Origin: JAOUGY01 sp963785075 | GTDB taxonomy: Bacteria > Actinomycetota > Acidimicrobiia > Spongiisociales > ZC4RG35 | DNA length: 64,000 nucleotides | Direction of reading: 5' to 3' | Assembly (NCBI GenBank): GCA_963785075.1 | Contig: CAWATW010000010.1 | Coordinates: 124,001 to 188,000, forward strand | Shown: in pieces, positions 7,712-16,326 of the stretch | How the letters are laid out: each line of letters opens with the position of its first letter | How positions within the stretch are numbered: position 1 is the stretch's first letter | Notes under the pieces: generated by a model | What the model saw: the letters and a program-made list of their open reading frames with translations, nothing else | Database searches by the model: none | Told to the model about the DNA's origin: nothing | Translations under genes and position numbers: made by a program

Positions 7712-8461
7712 ATGACGCTCAGACACGACGCCAGGGTCCGGAGAGGCAAGCTCCTCGCCAAGGCCACCACATCTCCCGCCGGACTGGTCACAGGCGGGGC
7801 GTTGGCCGCCGTCGGGCTTTCCACCGGGATCGGCTGGCCTTGGGTCGTCGGGTCGGCGCTGGCGGCCTGGCTCACCTCCGTCGTGCTGCACCTGCGTGAC
7901 CCCAAGCTCATATCTTCGCTCCTCGCACCTGACTTCGAGAAGGACCTCGGTGCCCTCGACGCCGAGCACCGGCGCTACATGCTGTCCGGTCTCGAAGCCA
8001 GGGAACGGTTCGAGGGCGCCGTCGAGTCCCTTTCCGACACGGAGAACTTCGCCGGGATGAAGGTTCGGGTCAACGATGCGCTCGAGCGCCTGTACGACTC
8101 GCTGCTCTGGGCGCAACGGGCGGCAGGCTTCCTGCGAGTGGTCGATGCCGGTTCGATCCGTGATCGGGCGAGAGCGGCCGGGCCCGGAACCAGGCTCGCC
8201 CAAGAGTTGGAGGCGCAGCTGGAAGAGGTCGACGATGTGGAGCGCCGGCGATCGGAGATCCTGTCCCGATCCGCCGCCACCGTGACCGGCATCGAGACGC
8301 TTGCCGTCAAAGTGGGTTCACTGGCACTCGAGTCGACGGCCCCGGGCGAACTGGGTCATGTCGACGATGTCAGCCAACTTCGGCGCGAGCTCGACGGGTA
8401 CCTCGCCGGGCTCGAAGAGATCCAGGACGCCCTTCAGACGCTTCCGCCGCAGACCGCTTGA
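7712..8461 (+). CDS. Membrane protein with cytoplasmic coiled-coil domain, unknown function
   Basis: 249 residues. A short basic N-terminus is followed by a hydrophobic hairpin (about residues 25-62, GLVTGGALAAVGLSTGIGWP then WVVGSALAAWLTSVVLHL), then a long Glu/Arg/Leu-rich helical region to the C-terminus. It follows the VWA gene by two bases, so it is almost certainly co-transcribed and may be the membrane partner of the VWA lipoprotein. I do not recognise a named family, and no catalytic motif is visible. Confidence 0.7.
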   Translation: MTLRHDARVRRGKLLAKATTSPAGLVTGGALAAVGLSTGIGWPWVVGSALAAWLTSVVLHLRDPKLISSLLAPDFEKDLGALDAEHRRYMLSGLEARERFEGAVESLSDTENFAGMKVRVNDALERLYDSLLWAQRAAGFLRVVDAGSIRDRARAAGPGTRLAQELEAQLEEVDDVERRRSEILSRSAATVTGIETLAVKVGSLALESTAPGELGHVDDVSQLRRELDGYLAGLEEIQDALQTLPPQTA

Positions 8462-8475
8462 AGCTCGAGGAGACG

Positions 8476-9135
8476 ATGCGGCTCGTCACGGTCAATCTCT
8501 ACAACGGCCGCGTCGTACCCCGAGATTTCGAGCGGTTCCTAGACGAGTATCGCCCGGATGTCGTCTGCGCCCAGGAGGTCGGCCCCGACGCCGGGCGGAT
8601 TCTCGAACGCCGCTTCCGGTATGGCGCCGTGTCGCCGTCCCTCGAGTTCGCCGGTCGGGCATTGGTGTCGGTTCATCCCATGCGTGCCGAACCGTTCGCT
8701 CTGGCCTTTCGCGGTGGCTATCGAGGGAGCCTCGACCTCGAAGGCCGTCCGACCGACGTTCTGACCATCCATCTCGCGAACCCTCTGGAAGGATTGACCG
8801 GTGTTCGCGCCCGTCGAGCCCAACTCGACGGGATCGAGCCTCAGATCTCCACGATGACTCGAGGCGTGCTTGCCGGAGACATGAACGCCACTCCCTGGTG
8901 GCCTGCATACCGACGGTTGGCAGCACGATTGACCGACGGCGTCTCAGAGTGGGCCGAACGGGAAGGTGTGCGGGCTCCCCCGACCTGGGCACGATATCCA
9001 TCGTGGCCTGCGCTCCTTCGCATCGATCACGTGTTCACTCGCGCCCTCGACGTGACTGCTGCCCGGGTTGCCCGAATCGCCGGGCTCGATCATCGGGCGT
9101 TGGTCGTGGACCTGGCTCTACCTTCGACACCATGA
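8476..9135 (+). CDS. Endonuclease/exonuclease/phosphatase family protein
   Basis: 219-residue EEP-fold metal-dependent phosphoesterase. Signature points: VTVNLYN (Asn of the first motif), VVCAQEVG (metal-binding Glu), TIHLANP, LAGDMNATPWW (Asp/Asn motif) and the terminal RIDHVF and LDHRALVVDL (Asp-His pair). The set is complete, so it should be active, but the family cleaves nucleic acids, phosphoinositides or sphingomyelin and the substrate cannot be told here. ATG at 8476 is preceded by GAGGAG; a TTG at 8458 overlapping the previous stop is an alternative start. Fourth gene of the run starting at 4972. Confidence 0.8.
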   Translation: MRLVTVNLYNGRVVPRDFERFLDEYRPDVVCAQEVGPDAGRILERRFRYGAVSPSLEFAGRALVSVHPMRAEPFALAFRGGYRGSLDLEGRPTDVLTIHLANPLEGLTGVRARRAQLDGIEPQISTMTRGVLAGDMNATPWWPAYRRLAARLTDGVSEWAEREGVRAPPTWARYPSWPALLRIDHVFTRALDVTAARVARIAGLDHRALVVDLALPSTP

Positions 9136-9782
9136 AGGTGCGCACGCACACAGTGGATTGGGCCGGTGGAACCGTCACGTCGAGGATTCGGGGTGATGGC
9201 GGCCCGGTGATGCTGCTGGCGCACGGAGCCGGGACGAATCAGGACCACCCGATGATGGCCTCGCTCGCCGAGCAGCTCGCGGTTCGCGGGCTGACGGTGG
9301 TGACGTTCAACTATCCCTATACCGAGGGAGGTAGGAAGGCCCCGGATCGGGCGCCGAAGTTGATGGACTGCCATCGCGACGTGGCTGCGTGGGTACGGAG
9401 AGAGTTGGGGATGCCCCTCGTCTTCGCCGGCCGCTCCATGGGAGGCCGCATTGCGTCGATGCTGGCGTCCGACGGGGAACAGATGGTGGGACTCGTGTTG
9501 TACGCATATCCGCTCCATCCAGCAGGAAAGCCCGATCGCCTGCGCGTCGAGCACCTCCCGGACATCGAGGTTCCGATGCTCTTCATCCAGGGTGACCGTG
9601 ACGCCCTCGCCACCGGCGCGTTGTTCGACCGGCACGTCCGTTCACTGCCTTCCGCCGATGTCGTCGATCTGCCAGGAGCAGACCACTCGTGGCGCATCAA
9701 GGGCCGATCCATCGATGAGGTCGTCGCAGAGGTTGCGGAATCCTCGGTCGGGTGGATTCGTCGCCTTGCCACATCCGGGTGA
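9132..9782 (+). CDS. Alpha/beta hydrolase, KANL3/Tex30-like (dienelactone hydrolase superfamily)
   Basis: 216-residue cytoplasmic hydrolase. LLAHGAGTNQDHP (oxyanion loop), FAGRSMGGRIAS (Ser nucleophile in GRSMG), FIQGDRDAL (Asp) and GADHSW (His) give a full triad. The small size and the RSMGGR elbow fit the KANL3/Tex30-like group, whose substrate is not known. ATG at 9132 overlaps the EEP gene stop (ATGA), so it is the last member of that operon. No signal peptide. Confidence 0.8.
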   Translation: MKVRTHTVDWAGGTVTSRIRGDGGPVMLLAHGAGTNQDHPMMASLAEQLAVRGLTVVTFNYPYTEGGRKAPDRAPKLMDCHRDVAAWVRRELGMPLVFAGRSMGGRIASMLASDGEQMVGLVLYAYPLHPAGKPDRLRVEHLPDIEVPMLFIQGDRDALATGALFDRHVRSLPSADVVDLPGADHSWRIKGRSIDEVVAEVAESSVGWIRRLATSG

Positions 9783-9795
9783 ATGCAGGCATAAT
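9766..9795 (+). promoter_or_regulatory. Sigma-A-type promoter of rplY
   Basis: TTGCCA (9766-9771), 18 bases, CATAAT (9790-9795), about 30 bases ahead of the rplY start, with AGGAG as ribosome-binding site. It overlaps the end of the hydrolase gene. Unlike many genes here, rplY has a normal leader. Confidence 0.5.
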
Positions 9796-9827
9796 GGGTC
9801 GTCTTCCCCTTCCAGGAGTTTTCTGTC

Positions 9828-10496
9828 ATGTCCGACCAGATCACGCTGCGCGCCGAGACGGGTCGCGCCACCGGGAGCCGCGAGTCCCGGCGCCTTCGCC
9901 GTGAGGGCAACGTCCCGGGCATCATCTATGGGCGCGGTATCGATCCGATCATCGTATCCGTCGACCATCACGACCTCATGGGGATCATCCAGCATTCGGG
10001 AAGCAACGCCATCATCACGCTCGAGATCGAGTCGGAGCAGCATGTGACCATGCCGAAGGTGATCGAGCGGCACCCGTTCCGCAACGCCATTCGCCACGTC
10101 GACTTCTTGAGGATCTCGCTCGACGAGGCCACGACAGCCGACGTCCATGTCGAGCTCGTGGGCGATCCGGCCGGAGTCGTCGAAGGCGGGGTCCTGACCC
10201 AGTCGGCCGGTACCTTGTCGGTTTCGGCGTTGCCGATGGCGATTCCTTCCTCGATCGAGGTGGATGTGTCCGGCCTGGAGCTCGGCGATTCCATTCGCGT
10301 CGAAGAGCTCTCCGCGATCGAGGGTGTGGAGTTCCTCGACGATCCTGACACGGTGATTGCGACCGTTGCGATCCCTCGTGCCGTGGTCGAAGAAGAGCCC
10401 GAGGAAGGCCTCGAGGGCGAAGAGGGCGCCGAGGGCGAAGAAGGCGCCGAAGAGGGTGCTGCCGATGAGGCTGCTGAGGAAGACTCGGGAGAGTGA
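9828..10496 (+). CDS. rplY: 50S ribosomal protein L25 (CTC form)
   Basis: L25/TL5/CTC family protein that binds 5S rRNA. The N-terminal L25 domain (about 1-95, from RAETGRATGSRESRRLRREG to the PFRNAIRHVDFLRI segment) is followed by the CTC-type beta domain (about 100-180). The tail from about 183 is strongly acidic (Glu/Gly repeats), as in actinobacterial CTC proteins. 222 residues is normal for the long form. ATG at 9828 with AGGAG upstream. Followed by pth after a short gap, the usual actinobacterial pairing. Confidence 0.95.
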   Translation: MSDQITLRAETGRATGSRESRRLRREGNVPGIIYGRGIDPIIVSVDHHDLMGIIQHSGSNAIITLEIESEQHVTMPKVIERHPFRNAIRHVDFLRISLDEATTADVHVELVGDPAGVVEGGVLTQSAGTLSVSALPMAIPSSIEVDVSGLELGDSIRVEELSAIEGVEFLDDPDTVIATVAIPRAVVEEEPEEGLEGEEGAEGEEGAEEGAADEAAEEDSGE

Positions 10497-10503
10497 CGGC
10501 GGA

Positions 10504-11079
10504 GTGAAGCTCGTGGTCGGTCTCCGAAACCCGGGGGCCGAATACGAGGGAACCCGTCACAACGTCGGCTTGGAAGTGCTCGTCGTGCTCGGCCAACGCT
10601 GGGATGCCCGATTCAAGCGCGGCCCCGCCCGTGTCCGTTGCGAAGTCGCGACGGTGCGGATCGACGGGAAGCCCGTTCTCCTCGCTTCGCCGATCTCCTA
10701 CATGAACGAGTCGGGTGGGCCCGTGAAGGCGGCCCTCTCCTACTACAAGCTCGGACTCGACGATCTGCTGGTGCTCCACGACGACATCGACCTTCCGTTC
10801 GGCCGACTCCGGCTACAGGAGGGCGGCGGAACAGGTGGGCACAACGGGCTGAAGTCGCTCGAGAAGTCGCTGGGAACCCGCGAGTTCTCCCGTCTCAAGA
10901 TCGGTGTCGGCCGCCCGCCGGGTCGGCAGGACCCCGCCGACTTCGTGTTGAAGCGCTTCTCGAGCGTCGAGCGAGGCGAGGTCGATCTCCAGGTCGAGGA
11001 CGCCGCCGATGTGGTGGAGACGTGGCTGCGGGATCCTCGTCGAGCCCAGGAGCTGGCAGCCCACCGCCAGCCGGCGTGA
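10504..11079 (+). CDS. pth: Peptidyl-tRNA hydrolase
   Basis: Releases peptides from stalled peptidyl-tRNA. Diagnostic stretches: VVGLRNPGAEYEGTRHNVG with the catalytic His in RHNVG, SYMNESGGPV, LLVLHDDIDLPFG (catalytic Asp) and GGTGGHNGLKSLEKSLGT. 191 residues is standard. GTG at 10504 is in frame and gives the typical N-terminus; earlier in-frame codons fall within rplY. Co-directional with rplY, 7 bases apart. Confidence 0.95.
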   Translation: MKLVVGLRNPGAEYEGTRHNVGLEVLVVLGQRWDARFKRGPARVRCEVATVRIDGKPVLLASPISYMNESGGPVKAALSYYKLGLDDLLVLHDDIDLPFGRLRLQEGGGTGGHNGLKSLEKSLGTREFSRLKIGVGRPPGRQDPADFVLKRFSSVERGEVDLQVEDAADVVETWLRDPRRAQELAAHRQPA

Positions 11080-11107
11080 CTCGTCGTCGAAACCGTCACA
11101 ACCTGCG

Positions 11108-11120
11108 TAGTGTCCAGGTA
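11108..11120 (+). promoter_or_regulatory. Leaderless -10 element for the VOC protein
   Basis: TAGTGT, six bases, ATG at 11120; no Shine-Dalgarno sequence. Confidence 0.5.
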
Positions 11121-11497
11121 TGGCGACCTTTGATGCATTCGGGTTGATCGTTTCGGACATGGCGGCTGCCGTCGCGTTCTATCGCAAGCTGGGAGTCGAC
11201 CTTCCTGATGTCGCAGAGGGCCATGTCGAGGGGGTGTTGCCCGGTGGCATCCGGATCATGTTCGACACCGTGGATGTCATTCAGAGCTTCTCGGAGTGGA
11301 CCCAACCGTCCGGAGGGCACCGCATCGGCCTGGCGTTCCTCTGCGACTCTGCTGCCGAGGTCGACGAGACCTTTGCCCGCATGGTCGAGTCGGGCTACCA
11401 CAGCCACGTCGATCCATTCGATGCGCCGTGGGGGCAGCGCTATGCCACGATCCTCGACCCCGACGACAACCCGGTCGACCTGTTCGCCCCGATGTGA
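11120..11497 (+). CDS. VOC (glyoxalase/bleomycin-resistance fold) protein
   Basis: 125-residue single-module vicinal-oxygen-chelate protein. The N-terminal FGLIVSDMAAAVAFYRKLGVDLP and the C-terminal WGQRYATILDPDDNPVDLF are typical of the fold. One canonical metal His at the start of the module is replaced (the residue before the ligand position is Phe-Gly), so metal binding is doubtful. Such proteins act as dimers in lyase, dioxygenase or ligand-sequestering roles; none can be chosen here. Leaderless start. Confidence 0.8.
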   Translation: MATFDAFGLIVSDMAAAVAFYRKLGVDLPDVAEGHVEGVLPGGIRIMFDTVDVIQSFSEWTQPSGGHRIGLAFLCDSAAEVDETFARMVESGYHSHVDPFDAPWGQRYATILDPDDNPVDLFAPM

Positions 11498-11536
11498 CCA
11501 CGACCGAGCGGCGAGATCTGACCGACGTCTCCGGAG

Positions 11537-12763
11537 TCAGGCCGGCCCGGCACGAGCGGGCAACACCCTTGGTGCCGAACCCATCCTGAGCACCATCTCC
11601 AGCGGACCGCGGCGGCGCCAGGTCCGCCACACATAGGCGAACATCATGAAGCCGACGATCAGAACCAGACACAGCACATACTCTTCGGCAGTCGTGGTCT
11701 CTCCTCGAGCCGGCGTCCAGTTGATCACGATCGCCTGATAGGCGTAGAACGTCAGAGCCATCTCGCCGAGAAGGGTCAGCGGCGACAAGGCCGCCGCAAA
11801 TGCGGCGAGCAACGAGCCGCCGATCACAGCCAATGATGCTCCAGTGGAGCCGATCACCCACGCCGGCATCTGCGAGTGCCCTTCTGTGTCGAACAAGCGT
11901 TGCCACCGAAACCCGGAGGTCGTGCGTTCGATCGACGATGCGAGCTCGGTGAGCCCTTCGACACCCGCCGATGTCTGTGGATATCGGTCCGCGATCTGTC
12001 GGGCGGCTTCGGCCTCGGTCAGCGCCTCCCGCTCTGCGTATCTTGCGACGAGGTCTTCGACCATCACGTTGTCGCCGGATGCCTCATCGAACGTGAGGCC
12101 AGAAGCCGACACTTCCTCGCCGATCCATGCTCCCAGCCACGATCCTGCGAACGCCAGCGCAATCCCGACGACGGCGAGCCGGGTGGCGAAGCGAGGTGAC
12201 TGGAGATCTCGGCGGCCGAGCCACATACCGGTGGCGAGAAACGCCCCGGCCGGGAGCAGCGGGTAATAGCCGGACACGACAAGTGACCACCATGTGCCGG
12301 CCTCGAACAGGGTGCGACCCCCCTCCCACCCATCGTACGAGTCGACGAGTGGCGCCCACATCTGTTTCGAATAGGCGCCCAGAAGCAACACGGCCATGGC
12401 CGCCATCAGCAACGCCTTGTCCGGAAGCCTTCGCAGCCCGATGGCCACGAGGAAGAACAACGCGTAGTACTGGAGGATGATCGCGATGTCGGTCGTGAAC
12501 TCCTGGAGGGCGAGTCCCATCGGAAACAGGATGAGTGCGCGTGTCAGGAGGTCGCGATCTGGGGCCGGTGAGCGCTTGGCGAGGAAGCTGATGCCGACGC
12601 CGCCCAGAACCATGAACAGCGGCATTGCGCGGCCGTCGACGAAGTCCCTGATCATGCTCCCGAGCCCGAGGTCTCGAGTCGATTCCACGTAGTGGGCGAT
12701 GAGCATGCCGATCATGGCTACCGCTCGAGCGACGTCGAGTCCGTGAATTCGCCTATCGGTCAT
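11537..12763 (-). CDS. YeiB/DUF1624-DUF418-like polytopic membrane protein (HGSNAT-related)
   Basis: 408 residues with about ten transmembrane segments. The first segment, RIHGLDVARAVAMIGMLIAHY, is the hallmark of the DUF1624/HGSNAT-like acyltransferase superfamily, in which the (R)xxxLDxxRG-type start and a His in the first helix are conserved. The C-terminal segment (LGEMALTFYAYQAIVINW) resembles DUF418/YeiB. A soluble loop of about 95 residues lies in the middle. Members are thought to move acyl groups across the membrane onto sugars or similar acceptors. The acceptor here is unknown. Convergent with the VOC gene, divergent from glpK. Confidence 0.8.
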   Translation of the reverse strand: MTDRRIHGLDVARAVAMIGMLIAHYVESTRDLGLGSMIRDFVDGRAMPLFMVLGGVGISFLAKRSPAPDRDLLTRALILFPMGLALQEFTTDIAIILQYYALFFLVAIGLRRLPDKALLMAAMAVLLLGAYSKQMWAPLVDSYDGWEGGRTLFEAGTWWSLVVSGYYPLLPAGAFLATGMWLGRRDLQSPRFATRLAVVGIALAFAGSWLGAWIGEEVSASGLTFDEASGDNVMVEDLVARYAEREALTEAEAARQIADRYPQTSAGVEGLTELASSIERTTSGFRWQRLFDTEGHSQMPAWVIGSTGASLAVIGGSLLAAFAAALSPLTLLGEMALTFYAYQAIVINWTPARGETTTAEEYVLCLVLIVGFMMFAYVWRTWRRRGPLEMVLRMGSAPRVLPARAGPA

Positions 12764-12813
12764 CCATCACTGGTTTAGTCCCTTCGCTCTCATATCTGAT
12801 TGCCGGCGGTCGC

Positions 12814-12827
12814 TATCGTCGCCCTGG
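12814..12827 (+). promoter_or_regulatory. Near-leaderless -10 element for glpK
   Basis: TATCGT (12814-12819), seven bases, GTG at 12827; no ribosome-binding site. Confidence 0.45.
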
Positions 12828-14311
12828 TGAGCGAACTCGTAGGTGCCCTCGATCAGGGAACCACCAGCACCAGATTCATGGTTTTCGACAGTGGGGGAGC
12901 TGTCGTGGCCTCCCACCAGCGAGAGCACCGGCAGATCTTCCCGCAGCCGGGCTGGGTCGAGCACGACCCTGCAGAGATCGTGCAACGGACATGGGAAGTG
13001 ATCGAAGGGGCGTTGGCCGACGGCGGCATCGACGCCGCCGATCTGTCCGCGGTCGGGATCACGAACCAGCGCGAGACCGCAGTCCTCTGGGATCGAGCGA
13101 CCGGTGAGCCGGTGCACAACGCCATCGTCTGGCAGGACACTCGGACCGGTGACCTCTGCAACCGGTTGACCGAGTCTCACGGCGGTGAGTGGTTCCGGGC
13201 CAAGACGGGCCTCCCGGTGGCCACCTATTTCGCCGGCCCCAAGCTTCGGTGGATGCTCGACAACGATCCCGGTCTGAAGGCTCGAGCGACGGCGGGAGAG
13301 CTGGCTTTCGGGACAGTCGACTCCTGGATCGTATGGCAGCTCACCGGCGGAACCGTCCACGTCACCGACGCCACGAATGCGTCTCGTACGCTGCTGATGG
13401 ACCTCGACACCCTGACATGGGACGACGATCTCTGTGCGGCCGTGGGGGTTCCTCGCGAGGTGTTGCCAGAGATCGTGTCGTCGTCCGGGACCATCGCGGA
13501 GTGCGTCGGTTCGCTCCAGGGTGTCCCCATCGCAGGGATCCTCGGCGACCAACAGGCGGCAGTGTTCGGGCAAACGTGTTTCGAAGTAGGAGAAGCCAAG
13601 AACACCTACGGGACCGGCTGTTTCCTGCTTCTGAACACCGGAACCGAATTGGTTCGTTCCGAACACGGCCTGCTCTCGACGGTCGCCTACAGGATCGGCG
13701 ATCGACCGCCCACCTATGCGCTCGAGGGCAGCATCGCGGTCGCCGGTGCGCTCGTGCAGTGGGTCAGGGACAATCTCGGGCTCATCGAGGACTCGGCGGA
13801 CATACAAGCGCTGGCCGAGTCGGTCGCCGACAACGGCGACGTCTACTTCGTGCCCGCGTTCTCTGGGCTGTTCGCCCCTCACTGGCGCTCCGACGCCAGG
13901 GGGGCGGTGGTCGGGCTCACGAGATATGCCAACAAGGGTCATCTCGCACGGGCGGTGCTCGAAGCGACCGCGTTCCAGACGGCCGAGGTGGTGGATGCCA
14001 TGAACGCCGACTCCGGTGTGGATCTCACCGAGCTGAGAGTCGATGGCGGAATGGTGGGCAACGACCTGCTCATGCAGTTCCAGGCAGACGTCCTCGGGGT
14101 TCCCGTCGTCCGACCCCGCGTCTCGGAGACCACGGCCCTGGGCGCCGCCTACGCCGCTGGGCTCGCAACCGGGGTGTGGAGTTCACTCGCCGACCTTCGG
14201 GCGAACTGGGGCGAGGACCGGCGTTGGGAGCCGGCGATGGGTTCCGACGAACGATCGCGGCTCCTCGGACGTTGGAAGCAGGCTGTGGAACGCACGTACG
14301 ACTGGGCATGA
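12827..14311 (+). CDS. glpK: Glycerol kinase
   Basis: Phosphorylates glycerol with ATP to sn-glycerol 3-phosphate. FGGY-family features are complete: GALDQGTTSTRFMVFD at the N-terminus, GWVEHDP, VGITNQRETAVLWD, the NAIVWQDTRT substrate loop, GTVDSWIVWQLTGG and LRVDGGMVGNDLLMQFQADV with ETTALGAAYAAGLA near the end. 494 residues is standard. GTG at 12827 is chosen because it puts GALDQGTTS at the normal distance from the start. No glpF or glpD nearby, so it may be constitutive or supply lipid synthesis; pgsA follows 460 bases downstream. Confidence 0.96.
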   Translation: MSELVGALDQGTTSTRFMVFDSGGAVVASHQREHRQIFPQPGWVEHDPAEIVQRTWEVIEGALADGGIDAADLSAVGITNQRETAVLWDRATGEPVHNAIVWQDTRTGDLCNRLTESHGGEWFRAKTGLPVATYFAGPKLRWMLDNDPGLKARATAGELAFGTVDSWIVWQLTGGTVHVTDATNASRTLLMDLDTLTWDDDLCAAVGVPREVLPEIVSSSGTIAECVGSLQGVPIAGILGDQQAAVFGQTCFEVGEAKNTYGTGCFLLLNTGTELVRSEHGLLSTVAYRIGDRPPTYALEGSIAVAGALVQWVRDNLGLIEDSADIQALAESVADNGDVYFVPAFSGLFAPHWRSDARGAVVGLTRYANKGHLARAVLEATAFQTAEVVDAMNADSGVDLTELRVDGGMVGNDLLMQFQADVLGVPVVRPRVSETTALGAAYAAGLATGVWSSLADLRANWGEDRRWEPAMGSDERSRLLGRWKQAVERTYDWA

Positions 14312-14429
14312 GGGCCGCCGTGCTGACGCCGCGCAGCCGTGGAACGAATAGTCGGGTCGACCATCGCGCCGACGGAGACCGCGTGCTGCTCGGGGTTGTC
14401 CAGGACTGACGGTCCGTTCAGATTCCGAT

Positions 14430-14705
14430 GACCTTCGGAGGGAGCGATCGACTGCGACGTCGAGCGCTGCGCAACCTGACGCACTCGCTCGTCACTCAGG
14501 CGGCCCAGCCCTTCGGTGAGCGATCCGATCGAGACGCTCTCCATCGAATCCAGATTCACCGCCGCCCCCGAGGGATCGTCTGCTGGTTCGAGCAATGCCT
14601 CGCTGAGGAGAGCCCTGAAGATGGTCGTGCAGGGGGCGACCACCGTTCGGCCAAGCGCGGGATCGCGGCGTCACCCGAGAGGACCCCGACAGGTCGGCGG
14701 GGGAA
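14430..14705 (-). pseudogene. Remnant of a MazF/PemK-family toxin gene, frameshifted
   Basis: Reading leftward across three frames gives consecutive pieces of a MazF/PemK endoribonuclease: RRPVGVLSGDAAIPRLAER (near 14645-14703), then after a shift VVAPCTTIFRALLSEALLEP through SVNLDS-like and LTEGLGRLSDERVRQV (14475-14643), then after a second shift AALDVAVDRS (14435-14470). These follow the family order (RRPV.VLSRDAAIPRL, VVAPxTTTIRG, AVNLDSVESV, RLGRLSDERM, AALxVAVDC). The N-terminal strand and start are gone and no antitoxin gene is seen, so it is a dead toxin. It lies in the gap between glpK and pgsA. Confidence 0.7.
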
Positions 14706-14770
14706 CGCCACGGGCCAAAGGGGCCCGTCTGTCTCGTTTCCGGGGCAGTTGGGCGAACCGGTCCGGCAGT

Positions 14771-15355
14771 ATGATCTCTGAAAGAGGTCACACCATCTCC
14801 GTTCCAGATCTGCTTGCCGTCAGCCGCATCTTGTTGGTGCCGGTCATCATGGCTCTCACCCTTGGTGAGGGGGTCGAGACGCGTCAGTTGGTGCCCGCCT
14901 GTGTTCTCTTCACGATCGCTGCCACCACCGACTTCTTCGACGGGTATCTGGCCCGTCGTTGGAACGTCACCAGCACCCTCGGTGCCTTCCTCGACACCAC
15001 GGCCGACAAATTGCTGGTCACTGGAAGCCTGTTGGCACTCGTGGCGATCGATCGAGTGTCGGTCTGGGCGGCGCTGATCATCGTGATGCGCGAGTTCGTG
15101 GTCATGGCGCTGCGCGGGCTCGTAGCGCTCGGTGGTGGACTGGTCCGTCCGTCTCAATGGGGCAAGATCAAGGCCACATCCCAATTCGTGGCCATCGGCT
15201 TTGCCTTCATCCGATTTGCCGAGCCCATCGGAGGCCTCTATTTCGACCAGTGGCTGATGCTGATCGCAGTTGTCCTCACCGTGATCTCCGCCTGGCAATA
15301 CGTGTCGGGATTCTGGGAGACCGTCAGGGCCGCACGTCGGGGCGCGGCGGTCTGA
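14771..15355 (+). CDS. pgsA: CDP-diacylglycerol--glycerol-3-phosphate 3-phosphatidyltransferase
   Basis: Makes phosphatidylglycerol phosphate, the committed step to phosphatidylglycerol and cardiolipin. The CDP-alcohol phosphotransferase motif D-G-x2-A-R-x8-G-x3-D-x3-D is complete over about residues 56-80 (FDGYLARRWNVTSTLGAFLD then TTADK). About six membrane segments; 194 residues is typical. The frame is open to 14516, but ATG at 14771 fits the family N-terminus (SVPDLLAVSRILLVP); a TATGAT overlaps this ATG, so the true start could be slightly later. Next gene starts 2 bases after the stop. Confidence 0.9.
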   Translation: MISERGHTISVPDLLAVSRILLVPVIMALTLGEGVETRQLVPACVLFTIAATTDFFDGYLARRWNVTSTLGAFLDTTADKLLVTGSLLALVAIDRVSVWAALIIVMREFVVMALRGLVALGGGLVRPSQWGKIKATSQFVAIGFAFIRFAEPIGGLYFDQWLMLIAVVLTVISAWQYVSGFWETVRAARRGAAV

Positions 15356-15357
15356 GC

Positions 15358-16326
15358 ATGCGGGTCTTCATGACCGGGGCTTCCGGCGTCGTCGGAGGCC
15401 CGGTCCTTCGAAGGCTCGTCGCCGACGGAAACGAGGTCCGTGCTCTCAGTCGCACTGCCGAGACCGATGTGGCCCTTGAAGCGTCAGGAGCCGAGCCCGT
15501 CCGCGGCGACATGCTCGAACCAGCATCCCTGTCATCGGCCGTGGCGGGAGCAGAGGTCGTGTTCCACATCGCCGGCGTCAACGAGATGTGTGGTCGACAC
15601 TCCGAGCACATGGTTCGCGTCAACGTCGAGGGATCGGTGAACGTGGTGGACGCGGCGCGCCGTGCAGGATGCCGGCGCGTGGTCTACACCTCATCCGCGG
15701 CGGCTCTCGGGGAGCGAGTCGGAACCGTGGGATCGGAGACGTCTCCGCATCGGGGCTGGTACCTGTCGGAATACGAGCGATCGAAACACCTCGCGGAACG
15801 AGCAGTCACGGCGCTGGAAGGTATCGAGATCGTGACGGTCAATCCGTCGTCCGTCCAAGGCCCCGGCCGGGCAACCGGTACCGGAAAGATCGTGCTCGAC
15901 CTCGCGCGTGGGAAACTGCCGTTCGTCGTCGATTCCACCATCTCGGTCGTCGACATCGACGATTGCGCCAATGGTCATGTCGCGGCGGCCACCCGTGGCA
16001 CTCCGGGGGCACGCTACGTGCTCAACTCGTTCACGATCGCTCTGCGGGAGGCGCTGGCGCTGCTCGAACAGCATCTCGGCCGCCCTCTGAAAGTCAGATA
16101 CCTCCCGCGGTCGGCGGTGTGGGTGGCCGGGTTCGCGGGCGAGCTCTATGGGCGTGTGACCCGGCGGACTGCGCCGATCTGTCTCGAGATGGCGCGCACC
16201 GTGCTTCACGGGCACCGGTACGACGGATCACTCGCCGCCGATGCGCTGGCGCTCACGTACACCACGCCGGAGAGCGTCTTCGAACGGCTGGTGGCGTGGT
16301 ATCGCACCGAGGGGCTGCTCGAGTGA
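15358..16326 (+). CDS. NAD(P)-dependent epimerase/dehydratase (extended SDR)
   Basis: 322-residue extended short-chain dehydrogenase. Rossmann motif VFMTGASGVVGGPVLRRL at the N-terminus, NAD-adenine region VRGDMLEP, VFHIAGVN, substrate triad Ser in YTSSAAAL and the catalytic pair YLSEYERSK (Tyr-x3-Lys variant: YERSK). NPSSVQGPG is the usual post-catalytic segment. Substrate unknown; relatives act on nucleotide sugars or, as dihydroflavonol-reductase-like proteins, on sterol-type or hopanoid intermediates. It sits in a row with pgsA and the dehydrogenase that overlaps its stop by 4 bases. Confidence 0.85.
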   Translation: MRVFMTGASGVVGGPVLRRLVADGNEVRALSRTAETDVALEASGAEPVRGDMLEPASLSSAVAGAEVVFHIAGVNEMCGRHSEHMVRVNVEGSVNVVDAARRAGCRRVVYTSSAAALGERVGTVGSETSPHRGWYLSEYERSKHLAERAVTALEGIEIVTVNPSSVQGPGRATGTGKIVLDLARGKLPFVVDSTISVVDIDDCANGHVAAATRGTPGARYVLNSFTIALREALALLEQHLGRPLKVRYLPRSAVWVAGFAGELYGRVTRRTAPICLEMARTVLHGHRYDGSLAADALALTYTTPESVFERLVAWYRTEGLLE

